From Chiridota heheva (taxonomy: Eukaryota > Echinodermata > Holothuroidea > Apodida > Chiridotidae): a stretch of DNA of 64,000 nt. Positions 51,055 through 62,567 of this stretch are shown in pieces. Within the stretch, counting starts at the first letter, position 1, and the number at the start of each line of letters is the position of its first letter. The stretch is from contig JAIGNY010002988.1 of assembly GCA_020152595.1 (NCBI GenBank), forward strand, positions 67,001 to 131,000, written 5' to 3'. The translations under genes were made by a program, and so were the position numbers. The notes under the pieces were generated by a model. It ran no database searches. It was not told the DNA's origin and saw nothing but the letters and a program-made list of their open reading frames with translations.

Positions 51055-51600
51055 CTGAAAGGTAGCACAATACAATTACAATATCATGCCTATACGTTAT
51101 TTCCCTAGAGTATTATTAGTTCCCAATTAGCAAATACATCAAGCAAAAGATATCCAATGAAAAGTACAACTTTTAACGTGAGCGTAATTAAATGAAAGTA
51201 ATTTTTCAGATTTGATTCTAATGAAAATTAGTGGTAAAAACTCATTTTCAAGAATGCATCAATTGCTCATCCCTGAAGTTTCTGTTCAATCAATGGCGGA
51301 TCTGACAAAGGTATCAGCTGTACTAACAATATCATTTTCTATCATTTATCTCAGCCTATAACATATGAACATATTGCAGTTGTGGCATCCCCAACCCTCT
51401 CCTTGAGGCACGAGTAGAATTCTTCCATTGAAAATGGAGGGGGGGGGGGGGGAGTTGGAGGGTAACAAAATAAAACCACACTGACAACTTAGTGAAACTG
51501 ACCTTGTCGGTCCAGCATTTATTTAAAATCAGAATTTGAAAGGTGAATGCAAAATCTCCACTTCTACACATGCAACTTCCATTACAATCAAGAAACTTAC

Positions 51601-51616
51601 CTCACATCACGTATCT
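51601..51616 (-). other. Micro-exon-like block b
   Basis: 16 nt between ...attgttttag and GTGAG|gtaagt. Could be a chance pairing of consensus sites. Confidence 0.15.
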
Positions 51617-51675
51617 CTAAAACAATAAAAACTATTAATGTTGGTATCCAAGGTAACACATAGCTAGTAACTTAC

Positions 51676-51752
51676 TTCTTCAAATTATCCAAGAAAAGAT
51701 GAAGAATCCCTTTCAACATCCCAGGCACTTGGATGTACACTAGCGACCTATT
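51676..51752 (-). other. Exon-like block a
   Basis: 77 nt between acceptor ...gtgagctacag and donor AAGAA|gtaagt. One frame is open (RSLVYIQVPGMLKGILHLFL...). Joining to block b meets a stop after a few codons, so it is either non-coding leader or not an exon. Confidence 0.25.
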
Positions 51753-52639
51753 CTGTAGCTCACAATACCAACCTGGGCCACTCCATTATGAAACCATGGA
51801 TGAATGGTCATGTCAATGAGTCAGGTCACTGACCAATCGACCACTAATCAAACAGCCCCAAGTCTTAAATTAAGGTTCTGATTACATTTGTACCAGAGTC
51901 ATATTGTATTGCTCTGGTGTTGTTCAATTCTTGCTTATATTGGTGTTAAAGATGTATAGCAGATATTGTTTAATTAATTAAAGGGATGGGATGATGGGGT
52001 GTCAGTGAAGTCAGTTTGATCCAGAGCAGTGGCGTAGGAAAGGTCACCTCGCAGAGGGCAATAATACACCAATTTCCCCAAATATAAGCATTAATATAGG
52101 GTTGGTAAATTAGGTTTTCATCAAAAATTGCTGCAATTTCCTTTAATCTTAGGGAATTTTGCCTTCATTTTCCAGAAATATTTAAAAAAAAAAATCAGTT
52201 TTAGGCAATTATTTTCAATTTAGGAAAGTTTTCTCCTTTTGGGGGAAATTTTATGTCAAGTAGGAGGAATTTTTCTTCATTTTGGGTACCTTTTTTGTCA
52301 ATTTTGGGAAATTTTCTTCATTGTCCAGGAGCTGTTGCCAAATTTTGCCGAAATTTCCAATAATTTACCAAAATTACCTTAAAAGTTACCAATTTCTTTT
52401 CAATTTTATGTTAATAATTTTCTCCTCCCAACTGGGCAGGATGCATGCAATCGGTAAGGTGAAATCCTCTCAGGGAGTTTGCATTTTGCCCCCACGCTTC
52501 CTACGTCTCTGGTCTATTATGAATATCTTATATGAAAAACAATTATATGACACTCAAAAGTCTGCAGAAAATGTTACAACTTACACAGAAATGACTCAAA
52601 TCGTTGTAAAAAAAGCAATGGCCGAAAGGTGACTTAGCA

Positions 52640-52912
52640 TAGTATGTACCTCTTTCGGCATAGTGACGAATGTTCGAAAACACAGTTTTGAGAAAATCAG
52701 TGTTTAAGATTCATTAATATTTGGATATACTTTTCATTGTGACTCTGAAGAACAAAATACAAATTAAAAATACCTCAATGAAGAAGGAAATGATTCTATC
52801 ACTTTTCTTTTAATGTTTATTTAGGGTCACAAAGGTATTAGCCAGTATGCGGAATTGATATAAGGTCGTTATTGTTTTTGACATTCGTCACTACGCGAAA
52901 AGAGGGACTATT
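52640..52912 (+). mobile_element. Small TIR element, family H
   Basis: Inverted ends of about 33 bp: ACCTCTTTCGGCATAGTGAC GAATGTTCG at the left, and CATTCGTCACTACGCGAAAA GAGGG at the right. About 270 bp, non-coding. Exact boundaries are uncertain by a few bases. Confidence 0.7.
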
Positions 52913-53031
52913 ATTCTGGTATCTCTAGAATATTCTAACACAGTCTCTTTGCTCATAATGGTGATGTTACTGATATAAACCGTGAAAGGAATTTCATATC
53001 AACCATAATTATTTCCATTGCATGCTTTTAA

Positions 53032-53508
<477 letters not shown>

Positions 53509-53512
53509 TTAA

Positions 53513-54879
53513 AGTAATTTTCCAACAACGTGAGAATCATAATAAGACCTGGGTTATATCAAAACTCCCATAACAAAAAAAATGGGTTCTGTTTCTAATA
53601 TTTAAATTAAAAATAATAATCCAGTACATAATATTTCATCATAAAGAGCTTCAGATTTATCAAACTAAAATCTGACCAAATTTAATGATTATAGAGTATC
53701 TATTTTGCTTTGCACTCACAAATCTAGTCCATGCAATAAATAATTTCAAATGCAAAAACATCTGATTTTCTTTCCCACTTTGCCACACCACATCATTATG
53801 CTCCCCAAGAAATGTTAATGAAATTGCATTCACCAGCAGTTTGTTCCGTCCATTCATCACCAACCTTTGCGGACACCATGACCAACCATGGCATAATCAG
53901 AATTCCTTGGGGTCCTTTCGCAAATGAGAAACATATGCCTTAACCACACATGCACACACACAAACGCAATCAAAGGTAAGCACTTAGACAATAAACAGCC
54001 TCGCGTGCAGAATTCGTTTGTGAGATTTGTTCTGCTAATTGATGTCTGTAATGCAACGACGTCTTACGAGGAAACATTACACTATCTTGAAACGTTGCCG
54101 AGCTCGTTACAAAAGTGCTCGTACTGACTACAAGATATCAAATTGCATATCAAATGAACGAATTTTGATTAGAGTTGAAATGTAATTATGTATGTTGAAT
54201 CAGCGAGAATAAATTTGCATATCCAAAATAAAGATAAGATTAATTGTTTTGTATATCAATGATTTCTTGGAGCAGTTCATGAAATTCAGCTTGAAAATAT
54301 CTTTTTCACTCCGTAAACATTGTGGAAATGAAATGAGGGTTGTAAACCTCCCCACCCCAACAACTTTTAAGTAAATTTGCATGACAATCATATTTTATTT
54401 ATGAGTAATTTTTAATTTCCTTTTCAATTTAGGATGCTTCCAAGAAAATGTACCCTAGGAGCTTTAAGTCCCATTAATTCCCAATTTGAGCAATTCCAAA
54501 TATATGTACTGTATGTCCAGTGAGCTAGTGACAAGATTGGCATTGAAGGAGGGAAGGGGGATAGGGTTAATGGACAGGATTTGGATTTGGGGGTAGTAGA
54601 GGGAAACATTGGGATTGGGATTTCAAGGGGTAGGGTATCTGAACGGCTGCGATCAAACCTTCCTGTTCACACTTTTTTTTTTTTTGAATTGCCCAAGGGG
54701 TTTTGGGGTTCTTTTTTTTGTGTGTGTTTTTTAAAATTTGGGATGCACTTATTAAGAATGCTGATCCCTCTCAACAGAAAAACAAAACAATACACACCTT
54801 CAAATATAATTAGGATTAACCTAATAAAAGTAACCTTATAATACATCTAATTTATGCACTGGAAAATCAGTTGGTTTTA
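53513..54879. other. Non-coding DNA
   Basis: AT-rich, no gene or clear repeat. Confidence 0.5.
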
Positions 54880-55207
54880 TGCACTTGTCGGTTGTATGAC
54901 TCACCCCTACTACCCCAGACAATATCAGTCAAAGATGAGTCATTGACATAAGAAACAGTGACTCACATGTGCATCATTGTACCAAATTGTCAGTCACCAG
55001 AGTGACTCTGGAGTGGATCAATTTACTTTAAACCTATTGACTTTGCACAGAGGTGATTAATTTGGGATAAGTCCATTTCACAAAAAAATGTCAGTCCCCT
55101 AAGTGACTGAGGGGTGCATCAATGCACATGTTTTGTCCACCCACTTTGGTGCAATGATTCACCTTGTCCGGGGGTGTAGGAGGTAAGTCACACAATTGAC
55201 AAGTGCA
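54880..55207 (-). mobile_element. Harbinger-like MITE, copy B3
   Basis: 328 bp, inverted relative to B1, with TTA just outside both ends (54877-54879 and 55208-55210). Near full length. Confidence 0.88.
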
Positions 55208-55633
55208 TTATAGTTTCTACTATCAATTGACTCTGGCATATACTTAATAAGTGACACTTAAAAGCATCATCAACTCATGAAGAAAAAATAAAATGAAATA
55301 ATAATAATAAAAAAAGAGTTGTCACAATAGCACTGTATACCAGCAAAACATGTTACAAATTAACCAGTTTAGAACTACTTCTTTTTAATTGTTTTGAAAT
55401 ATTATTTACAAAATATATTGCTTTGCAAAATTGTGATGTGATAAAGCATGCACCCATTGCCCCCCCCCCCCACCTTCCCCCAAATTTTGAGATAAATCCA
55501 ACAACCAATTTGCATTTTCACTGAAGAAAATGATGTCATAACCTTCCTTTTGCGGGATTCAATCAAGGAAGATGAGGCAGGGGCAATAGACCTACACTCA
55601 ATAGGATAGATACACTTTTCTTGCCAGAAATAA

Positions 55634-55958
55634 TGCACGTGTCAATTGTGTGACTCACCCTTACACCCCCGGACAAGGCGAGTCATTGCACCGAAGTAGG
55701 TGGACAAAGAATGTACATTGACACACCCCTCGGTCACTTAGGTGACTGACACTTTTGTGAAATGACTTACCCCAAATCAATCACCTCTGTACAAAGTCAA
55801 TGGGTCTGAAGTAAATTGACACACTGCACCCAAGAGTCACTCTGGTGACTGACAATTTGGTACAATAATGCACATGTGAGTCACTCATTCATATGTCAAT
55901 GACTCACCTTTGACTGACATTGCCAGGGGTAGTAGGGGTGAGTCATACAACTGACACA
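55634..55958 (+). mobile_element. Harbinger-like MITE, copy B4
   Basis: 325 bp, same orientation as B1 and opposite to B3, only 0.4 kb away. Left flank TAA, right flank TGA. Confidence 0.85.
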
Positions 55959-57592
55959 TGACGAATAACTCAGGCTATAAATTTCCAGTCCATTTCTTTC
56001 ATTATTGGTGTGCTAACGATACACCTAGGCAAATACTACCAACCCCATGATTTAATCATCCTTCAAAATCCAATGAATTCCTGATTGCTTAGATTCTATG
56101 ATGGTGGTTTAGTTACTTGCATGGGGCTGGAGTCCTAAAATAGCACCCGCAGAAATCCACGAGTCTGCGGGTATGAAGATCGAATATTTATTGCAAGATT
56201 TATTCGTAATGAGTGCATAAAACCAAGTGATTTTTCAGAATTAAGTCTTCATTTTGCACTTATTTTCAAGAATTTTCATCTTTCTTCCCAAACAATCAAT
56301 TGTCAATAGAAGTTAAAATACAAATTTAATATTGACTAAATTTTAAATTAAACAAACTCAAAACTACACAATTTCAAAATTGAACAAATTCATAACAACT
56401 GATTTACCCGATTTAAACGTTGATTGTTACCTCTAATCCTCTTCTTTTATCTCATAATTTCCAGGATCTTGATGTACAGTACAAGATAATGTGCAAAATC
56501 ACCTTCTTTTTCACCAGATAACCTTCAAAATTCACAAATGATTTTCTCTCATCTTGATCTACACTTTTGTTGAAATTCATTGAAAAGTTGAAGATGCTAC
56601 TTGGGCAGAGTTTACATTTCTTCAGTAAATGTAATTCTTCCAAGATAATGCTCTTATATGTATTTTTATTTTTATTTTCTTTAAATAAAAAATGTATAAT
56701 CAATACAGATGCTATTTCCTTTAACAGAAAAATCTATCTGTTACCAATGAACACTCTTTCACCCCCTATGATGCCTCCAAAATTTATAAACAAATAAATC
56801 ACTTCCAGTCACAATTCCTCTTTATCCAAAACTATCATTTCAACAATCAGCACTAAAATAAAATCTCTGAAAATCACAAAAGAGAAACAATTTGAAAAGG
56901 TTGCTACCATCCTTCAAAAATTTCTCCGACGTATGATTTGCACAAATTGCTATTTCTGGGCAAGACTTCTAAGTATGTTGGATCAATAAAATGACTCCAT
57001 GATTAGATACAGCTCTGCCTTCTAAAATAGTCAATAATGTTTCCAGCCATCACAGCTGAACTCCATACAAATCTAATTTACTTTTCCTCCCCAATCATCT
57101 TTTACAACTTGAATGGTGTAAGTGAGAGCTGTTGATTCTTTTTTTACAACTTGAAACTGGATGTAGCTTTCATCTCTTCACTTTTAAGCACTGTGGCCTT
57201 GTTATCACTATCTCCAGATCATGAACCGCGCCAATGATAAACAAACTCCATGATTGTAGAAAAACCAACGCCATGTGTTTTTACATGTGTGAGCCCATGT
57301 TCAAACCCACTGATCGGATCGTGAGAGCAAGTAGAAAGGCAGATCATTGAAAAATCTGCAAAATGTAATGGAGCTGCCGGGTTAACTGTTTGCGTAGAAA
57401 ATATGTTACAACAGGATAGTGCATACCAAACGTGACCACAGGGCACATTTTTTGAGAATCTTATCAGTGAATCTAGTCAGTGGCATAACTTGGTGGCTGC
57501 CCTCCCCTTCCCCCCCTCCCCGGCCTGGGTCCTATGAGGAATCCATACAAAAATACCATTAAAACTATATGCCCCCCGACCTGTAGGGCCCT
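55959..57592. other. Non-coding DNA
   Basis: AT-rich. A good minus-strand acceptor (...cattacattttgcag at about 57360) precedes 44 open codons ending in a stop, but no supporting exon is visible. A CAGTGGCATAAC word at 57478 has no partner. Confidence 0.45.
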
Positions 57593-57677
57593 AGTCAGCG
57601 TTCTCACAGTAAAACATGGGCAGATCAGATCCCCTGCAGTGAGACTGACCAGGAACTCTTACTCAAGTGAGAACATG
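57593..57677 (-). mobile_element. Short foldback repeat, family I copy 2
   Basis: Inverse of 45924-46010: GTCAGCGTTCTCACAGTAAA at the left, ACTCAAGTGAGAACATG at the right, with the shared GCAGATCAGATC inside. Confidence 0.6.
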
Positions 57678-58525
57678 TCTATAAGCCTGTACTCTGACCA
57701 TCAGTCAGTAAGCAGAGGTCAAATTTCTGGAAGAGGCAGTATCAGTGACAATGGAAATGTAATTAATAAGAGATGTAGTTTATGCATGGCACATTCCGCT
57801 GAACAGAAATCATTGTAACTACCTCCACACCAGCTCAAATGATGTTAAAATAGGGAAGTTTAAAGTTGTGTATGGTCATGGAGCTACTACACCATGGTAT
57901 GGTTATGGAGTACAACACATGGAAAGTGTGTGGGACATGCCAGAATGTACTTTGTCAACTGCCTCACCCCTCACTACATTTCACTTTGTCCAGTGGCATA
58001 GCCAGGATTGCAAAAATATCAACTGATTTCTTTTAGGGGTGGGAGGTAATTTTTATTCTAAAGCAACTAGCGGTTTATACTACTTCACAACATGGATGGA
58101 TCAGGGAGGGGAAGGATCAAGAAAGCAACGCTGCCTTTCCTAAAACTTTAGTCAGATTTGGATATATATTTTCATAACATTTCTTGAGTAAATTTGATTG
58201 GATTGGATTGGATTGACTGTGACAGCAGCCAAGAATTACCAACTGACACACATCAGGCAATTGCTGTGGATGAATTGAAAGTAATGAACAAAAATTGTTA
58301 TCATTAATTATCCCTATTTTTTTTGTTTTAAACTCTCTTGTAATGTTCGGGATCCAAATGCAATGGGAACAAGGGGAGAAACGGGAGGGGGAGGCTCTTG
58401 TCGACACCTTGTCCCTTTGATTAACTTATGAGAAAGTATCAAAGAAAGAGTCGGGTAAATAACATATGTTTTAAATGGAATCTCCTTCCACAAAATGATC
58501 ACCTAACCAATAAGTAAAAACCGTC
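57678..58525. other. Non-coding DNA
   Basis: A ~60-bp word (GACTGTGACAGCAGCCAAGA...CATCAGGCAATTGCT, 58214-58276) recurs at 59663-59728, so part of this region is an interspersed repeat. No gene seen. Confidence 0.5.
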
Positions 58526-58766
58526 ATGATAAATGAGGCTACATCTCATGATGAAATAATATGAGGCTACACATGTAGGCCTACAAGAGGCTACATGATA
58601 AATGAGGCTACATCTCATGATGATACATGATAAATGAGGCTACATCTTATGATGATACATGATAACTGAGGCTACATCTTATGATGATACATGATAAATG
58701 AGGCTACATCTTGTGATGATACATGATAAATGAGGCTACATCTTATGATGATACATGATAAATGAA
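58526..58766 (+). repeat. ~32-bp tandem repeat, about 6-7 units
   Basis: Unit ACATGATAAATGAGGCTACA followed by TCTTATGATGAT. The first units are irregular and hold a palindromic 'acatgtaggcctaca' insert. Confidence 0.88.
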
Positions 58767-59175
58767 GATGTTTCACAAACTGAAGTTCAAGTTTAATGAC
58801 ATAATCTTTCCCCAATAATTTTGGGTGAATAGGTCTGCCCAGGGCTCCAGTAATTTAAGGTGAACATGTGTCATCACGTTATCATCAGACCTCATTACCC
58901 CCCCCCCCCTCCTCCCCTCCATATTTGCCCCCTTTTTACAAATTGTATTTTCTAATCCTCATCTTTAAAATTCTTGCCAGTTACGAACCGACCTTCATGA
59001 ACCTGTCTTTCACTTTCTCCTCCTCTATCAACATCTAAGGCTTATATAACTTCACATTAATCTTTTAAAGGAACATATTGTCGTAAGAATCTGGACCAAC
59101 TACAAAATGGGGGAATTAAACTTTCCAGTATAGGCCACACTTAAAATGGCAACCATGCAGCACTCATTAGTGTTA
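58767..59175. other. Non-coding DNA
   Basis: A poly-C tract near 58898-58909. No gene seen. Confidence 0.5.
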
Positions 59176-59488
59176 TGCACTTCTTATCAATATTTGTGTG
59201 ACTCGCCCTTACACTCCCGGACAAGGTGAGTCATTGCACCAAGGTAGGTGACCAAAACATCTACATTGATGTACCCCACGGTTACTTTGGTGACTGACAT
59301 TTCTTCTGGAATGACTTACTCCAAATCAATCACGACTGTACAAAGTCAATAGGTCAGAAGTAAATTGACTCACCCCAGAGTCAATCTGGTGACTGACAAT
59401 TTGCTACATTGATTTCATATGTCAACAACTCACATTTGACTGACATTGTTGGGGGTAGTAGGGGTGGGTTATACAACTGACAAGTACA
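59176..59488 (+). mobile_element. Harbinger-like MITE, copy B5
   Basis: 313 bp, same orientation as B1. TTA on the left flank, TTT on the right. A small internal deletion removes the ATGCACATGTGAGTC block. Confidence 0.82.
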
Positions 59489-60694
59489 TTTGGGTAGGCT
59501 GCATCGGAAAAACCTCAAATTTGCTTGATTTTTGATTCTTACTTAAAACTCTTGCATCCCTGATCAAGATACTTAAAAATTGCAAGATAAATTAACTCCA
59601 GTGTGGCCTATAGTGTAAAAAAGCTACTCCTACAGTTTCTTAATAAAAACATTAAAATAACAGACTGTGACAGCAGTCAAGAATTACAAACTGAGAAACA
59701 TCAGGCAATTGCTATGGACATAGTTGTGAGGAAAGGGAGGGGGGGCACAAAGATATGCTACAACACTAGTTCAATGGTAAAAAAAATTGCCTCAGTAGGG
59801 GCACCATGTAAGTCACTGCAACATTGAGGGGCACATGTCTCCTGTGCCACCCTGTTCCTACGCCTATGGCTATGGATACCTAGAAGAGCACAGGCCTCCC
59901 TGCTTAAAAGAGTTATCTCCACTCCACATCATCACACTGACAACACATAAATGTTGTTGACTTCATCCTTTCGATCTTCCATCTGCCCTTTAATGACATA
60001 GCTGATAGCCTACTAGGAAATGGGCAATCCATCTTTGTCAAATTGTCAGTGCTCAATAAACACAGATCTTCGACTTTGGATCTAAACAGACTGTCTGACA
60101 ATAACAGATTTTTCATTGGTCCATTGTTCACAGCTTTGGGAATCTAAGGCATTTTGTTTTGTGGATATTACTTTGAACTTGAGAGGACATGGTAATAAAT
60201 ACCAAAAAATTCACAACTGCTGTGATCATTTGGAAAACAGTGACATCTTTAAGATGGGAAGGGGAATAAAATGGGGGGCATGAGTGGGCAGGGGTGTAGG
60301 GAGCTTTTAAAACAGTGGGGGCAAGACCTCTTAGGGGGCACTTTTCAAGGCACATGTCTTTCATCCCACTCTGTAGATAGAATAAGTGGAGCCCAAAACA
60401 ACAAAGTAAAAGGGTCATTTTATTTTTAGAAAGGGGACTTTCCAATTCATCCCATACATGGGACAAAAAGTCATCAGTTTCCTACTATTTTTCGAAAAGA
60501 GGGGGCACATCCCCAGTGATCCTTTCTGCACCACCTATGTGGGTGGGAGACAAATGGATTACAGGGATTAGTCCTATACTTGGATGATAATTTGATGGGA
60601 TCAATGTGTACCCATGCTACTGTACATGTACATGTTTCCTATAGACTTCAGAGTTGTGAACTAGATTAGAAAATGTATTTTATGCATAAGCATG
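59489..60694. other. Non-coding DNA
   Basis: Second copy of the 58214 word at 59663-59728. No gene seen. Confidence 0.5.
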
Positions 60695-61148
60695 ATTTGA
60701 CCACTAAAAGTGTGTGGAGGGCAGGATGGGGGTGGGGCTGGGGATTACAAAATTACATGATTTGCCCACTAAAAGTGTGGGGTGGGGATTCATATATTGC
60801 ATGAAATACCCACTGAAAGTGTGAGGGGGTGGGGATTCATATATTGCATGAATTGCACTGAAAGTGTGGGGGATTCATATATTGCATGAATTGCACTGAA
60901 AGTGTGGGGGATTCATATATTGCCTAAATTGCACTGAAATTGTGGGGATGGGGATTCATATATTGCATAAATTGCACTGAAAGTGGGGGTGGGGGTTCAT
61001 ATATTGCATAAAATGCACTTAAAGATTCATATATTGCCTGAATTGTACTGAAAGTGGGGTGGGGATTCATATATGGCATGACTTGCCCACTGAAAGTGTG
61101 GGGGTGGGGATTCATATATTGCATGATTTGCCCACTGAAAAAAGGGGG
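60695..61148 (+). repeat. Degenerate ~40-55-bp tandem repeat
   Basis: About ten units of ATTCATATATTGCATGAATT GCACTGAAAGTGTGGGG, varying by insertion of CCCAC and G-runs. Confidence 0.85.
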
Positions 61149-61280
61149 TATCATAAATTAACCATAAAATACCAAAAATCACCATACTAAAGACTTGCAT
61201 CCCCAAATCCCACCTGTGCCTTCATGTGATCATAAGTCACAAGAACATTTTTGCAAGAGGGGGCTAGCCACCACCTAGTC

Positions 61281-61360
61281 CACAATGATGTCATACCTGC
61301 AGGTTGTAAAATGCTCCAGCCACAATGATGTCATGCCTGCAGGTTGTTAAATGCTCCAGG
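61281..61360 (+). repeat. 40-bp tandem duplication
   Basis: CACAATGATGTCATACCTGC AGGTTGTAAAATGCTCCAG occurs twice head to tail with two differences. Confidence 0.85.
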
Positions 61361-61733
61361 TATACCCAATGAATATAAGAGTTCTTAAAGAGTCTCATAA
61401 TTTTGTTTGGCTCTCTACTAAATATCAGTAGCTTTTTCAAATCCTATAAATTTCTTCATACTGTCTGTGGGCTACAATGAGGAAACTTCTCCCCTTAAAC
61501 TGTTTTGGCTTTTGAAAACATTTATAAAGTAACTGCTATAGATATAAATTTCAGATAGCATGATAAATTCGCAAAAAGTTATCACAATAGCATAGAATAC
61601 CAGCAAAAATGTTATAAAATTAATCAGTTTAATAGGCCTATGTCTTTTTTTATTTGGAAGCCTAACTATTCACAAAACTGTATGCAACATTGTCATGTGA
61701 TCACACACAATGCACAATTTGTAAACATTTTCC

Positions 61734-62066
61734 TTCTTCTATACAAAACATGAACAAATTCACACTACATAGTTCTCTAAAGCTAACAAAATAGAGGGGG
61801 TGCTTAAAGTTTAAAGATTATGGAAAAATTACCTGAATCACCTGCAAGTCACATAATCACACTTAGACAAAAGTATGAAAAAAGTGGGGAAATAATCCCT
61901 ACCCCTAACCTCATACGGGGCACATGATGGTGGTGACTAGGAACGCTACTTTCTTTCTAAACACTTTTCTTCTTCTATAGAAAACATGAACAAATTTACA
62001 TTACATAGTTCTCTAAAGCTAACAAAATAGAGGGGGTGCTTTAGATTGAAAGATTATGGAAAAATA
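61734..62066 (+). repeat. Pair of ~98-bp direct repeats
   Basis: CTTCTTCTATA...TACATAGTTCTCTAAAGCTA...GAGGGGGTGCTT...GATTATGGAAAAAT at 61734-61830 is repeated at 61969-62066. It suggests a ~235-bp tandem duplication whose spacers have diverged. Confidence 0.8.
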
Positions 62067-62567
62067 TTTTAGAGTCAAGTTAGGGTAGTCATTCTCATCT
62101 ATTATGACAGAAACCAAAAAATAAATGATGATCATGTTATGGGGTTGTGCCAGACTTTCGAATTGACTGGGAGAGAGAAAACTCTTAGGCCCCTGGCTGC
62201 ACTCATGTGATAATGGGGATAAAGATATGGAAAAAGCATTTGAATTTGTATTCAAACAGCTACATAAATGCAACATCCCTACATCTGGATGATATTTTTC
62301 CAGTTAGCAGCAAGGAAACCTGAAATGTGACATTACCATGATCAACTTCTAGCTGCCAGGCAACAATTTCTTCAATTTCCATTCCTAATTCTAAGCAGTT
62401 TGTAGGTGAGATTGTGAACTCAGATGACCTTGTAACTTGAAAAAGAACCTTTTTGCTTGTTGGTAACCATGGTTACATAAGAAATGTGCAGTAAACTAAA
62501 TGAAGATGCTTCCCTCTAATGGGAGATCAGATGATTTGCCATCAGAAGTTCAGGGGAACTCTCTAGT
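62067..62567. other. Non-coding DNA
   Basis: No gene seen. Confidence 0.5.

Larger units (their letters stand above)
50135..52639. other. Mostly non-coding DNA with a cluster of minus-strand splice-like sites
   Basis: Holds three blocks bounded by good splice consensus on the minus strand (listed separately), a poly-G stretch at 51440-51453 and, from 52020, a CAGTGGCGTAG word without a partner end. Confidence 0.4.

Noticed and set aside
51975-52150. Possible further TTAA element (TTAAAGGGATGGG ... TTTCCTTTAA)
   Set aside because: The two ends do not match as inverted repeats beyond the TTAA/AGG words.
57219-57446. Minus-strand open block after a good acceptor (...ttttgcag)
   Set aside because: Ends in a stop after 44 codons, has no partner exon and no recognisable motif.
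57478-58010. CAGTGGCATA words at 57478 and 57994 as ends of one hAT element
   Set aside because: Both are in the same orientation, so they are not a terminal inverted pair; at most two separate one-ended remnants.
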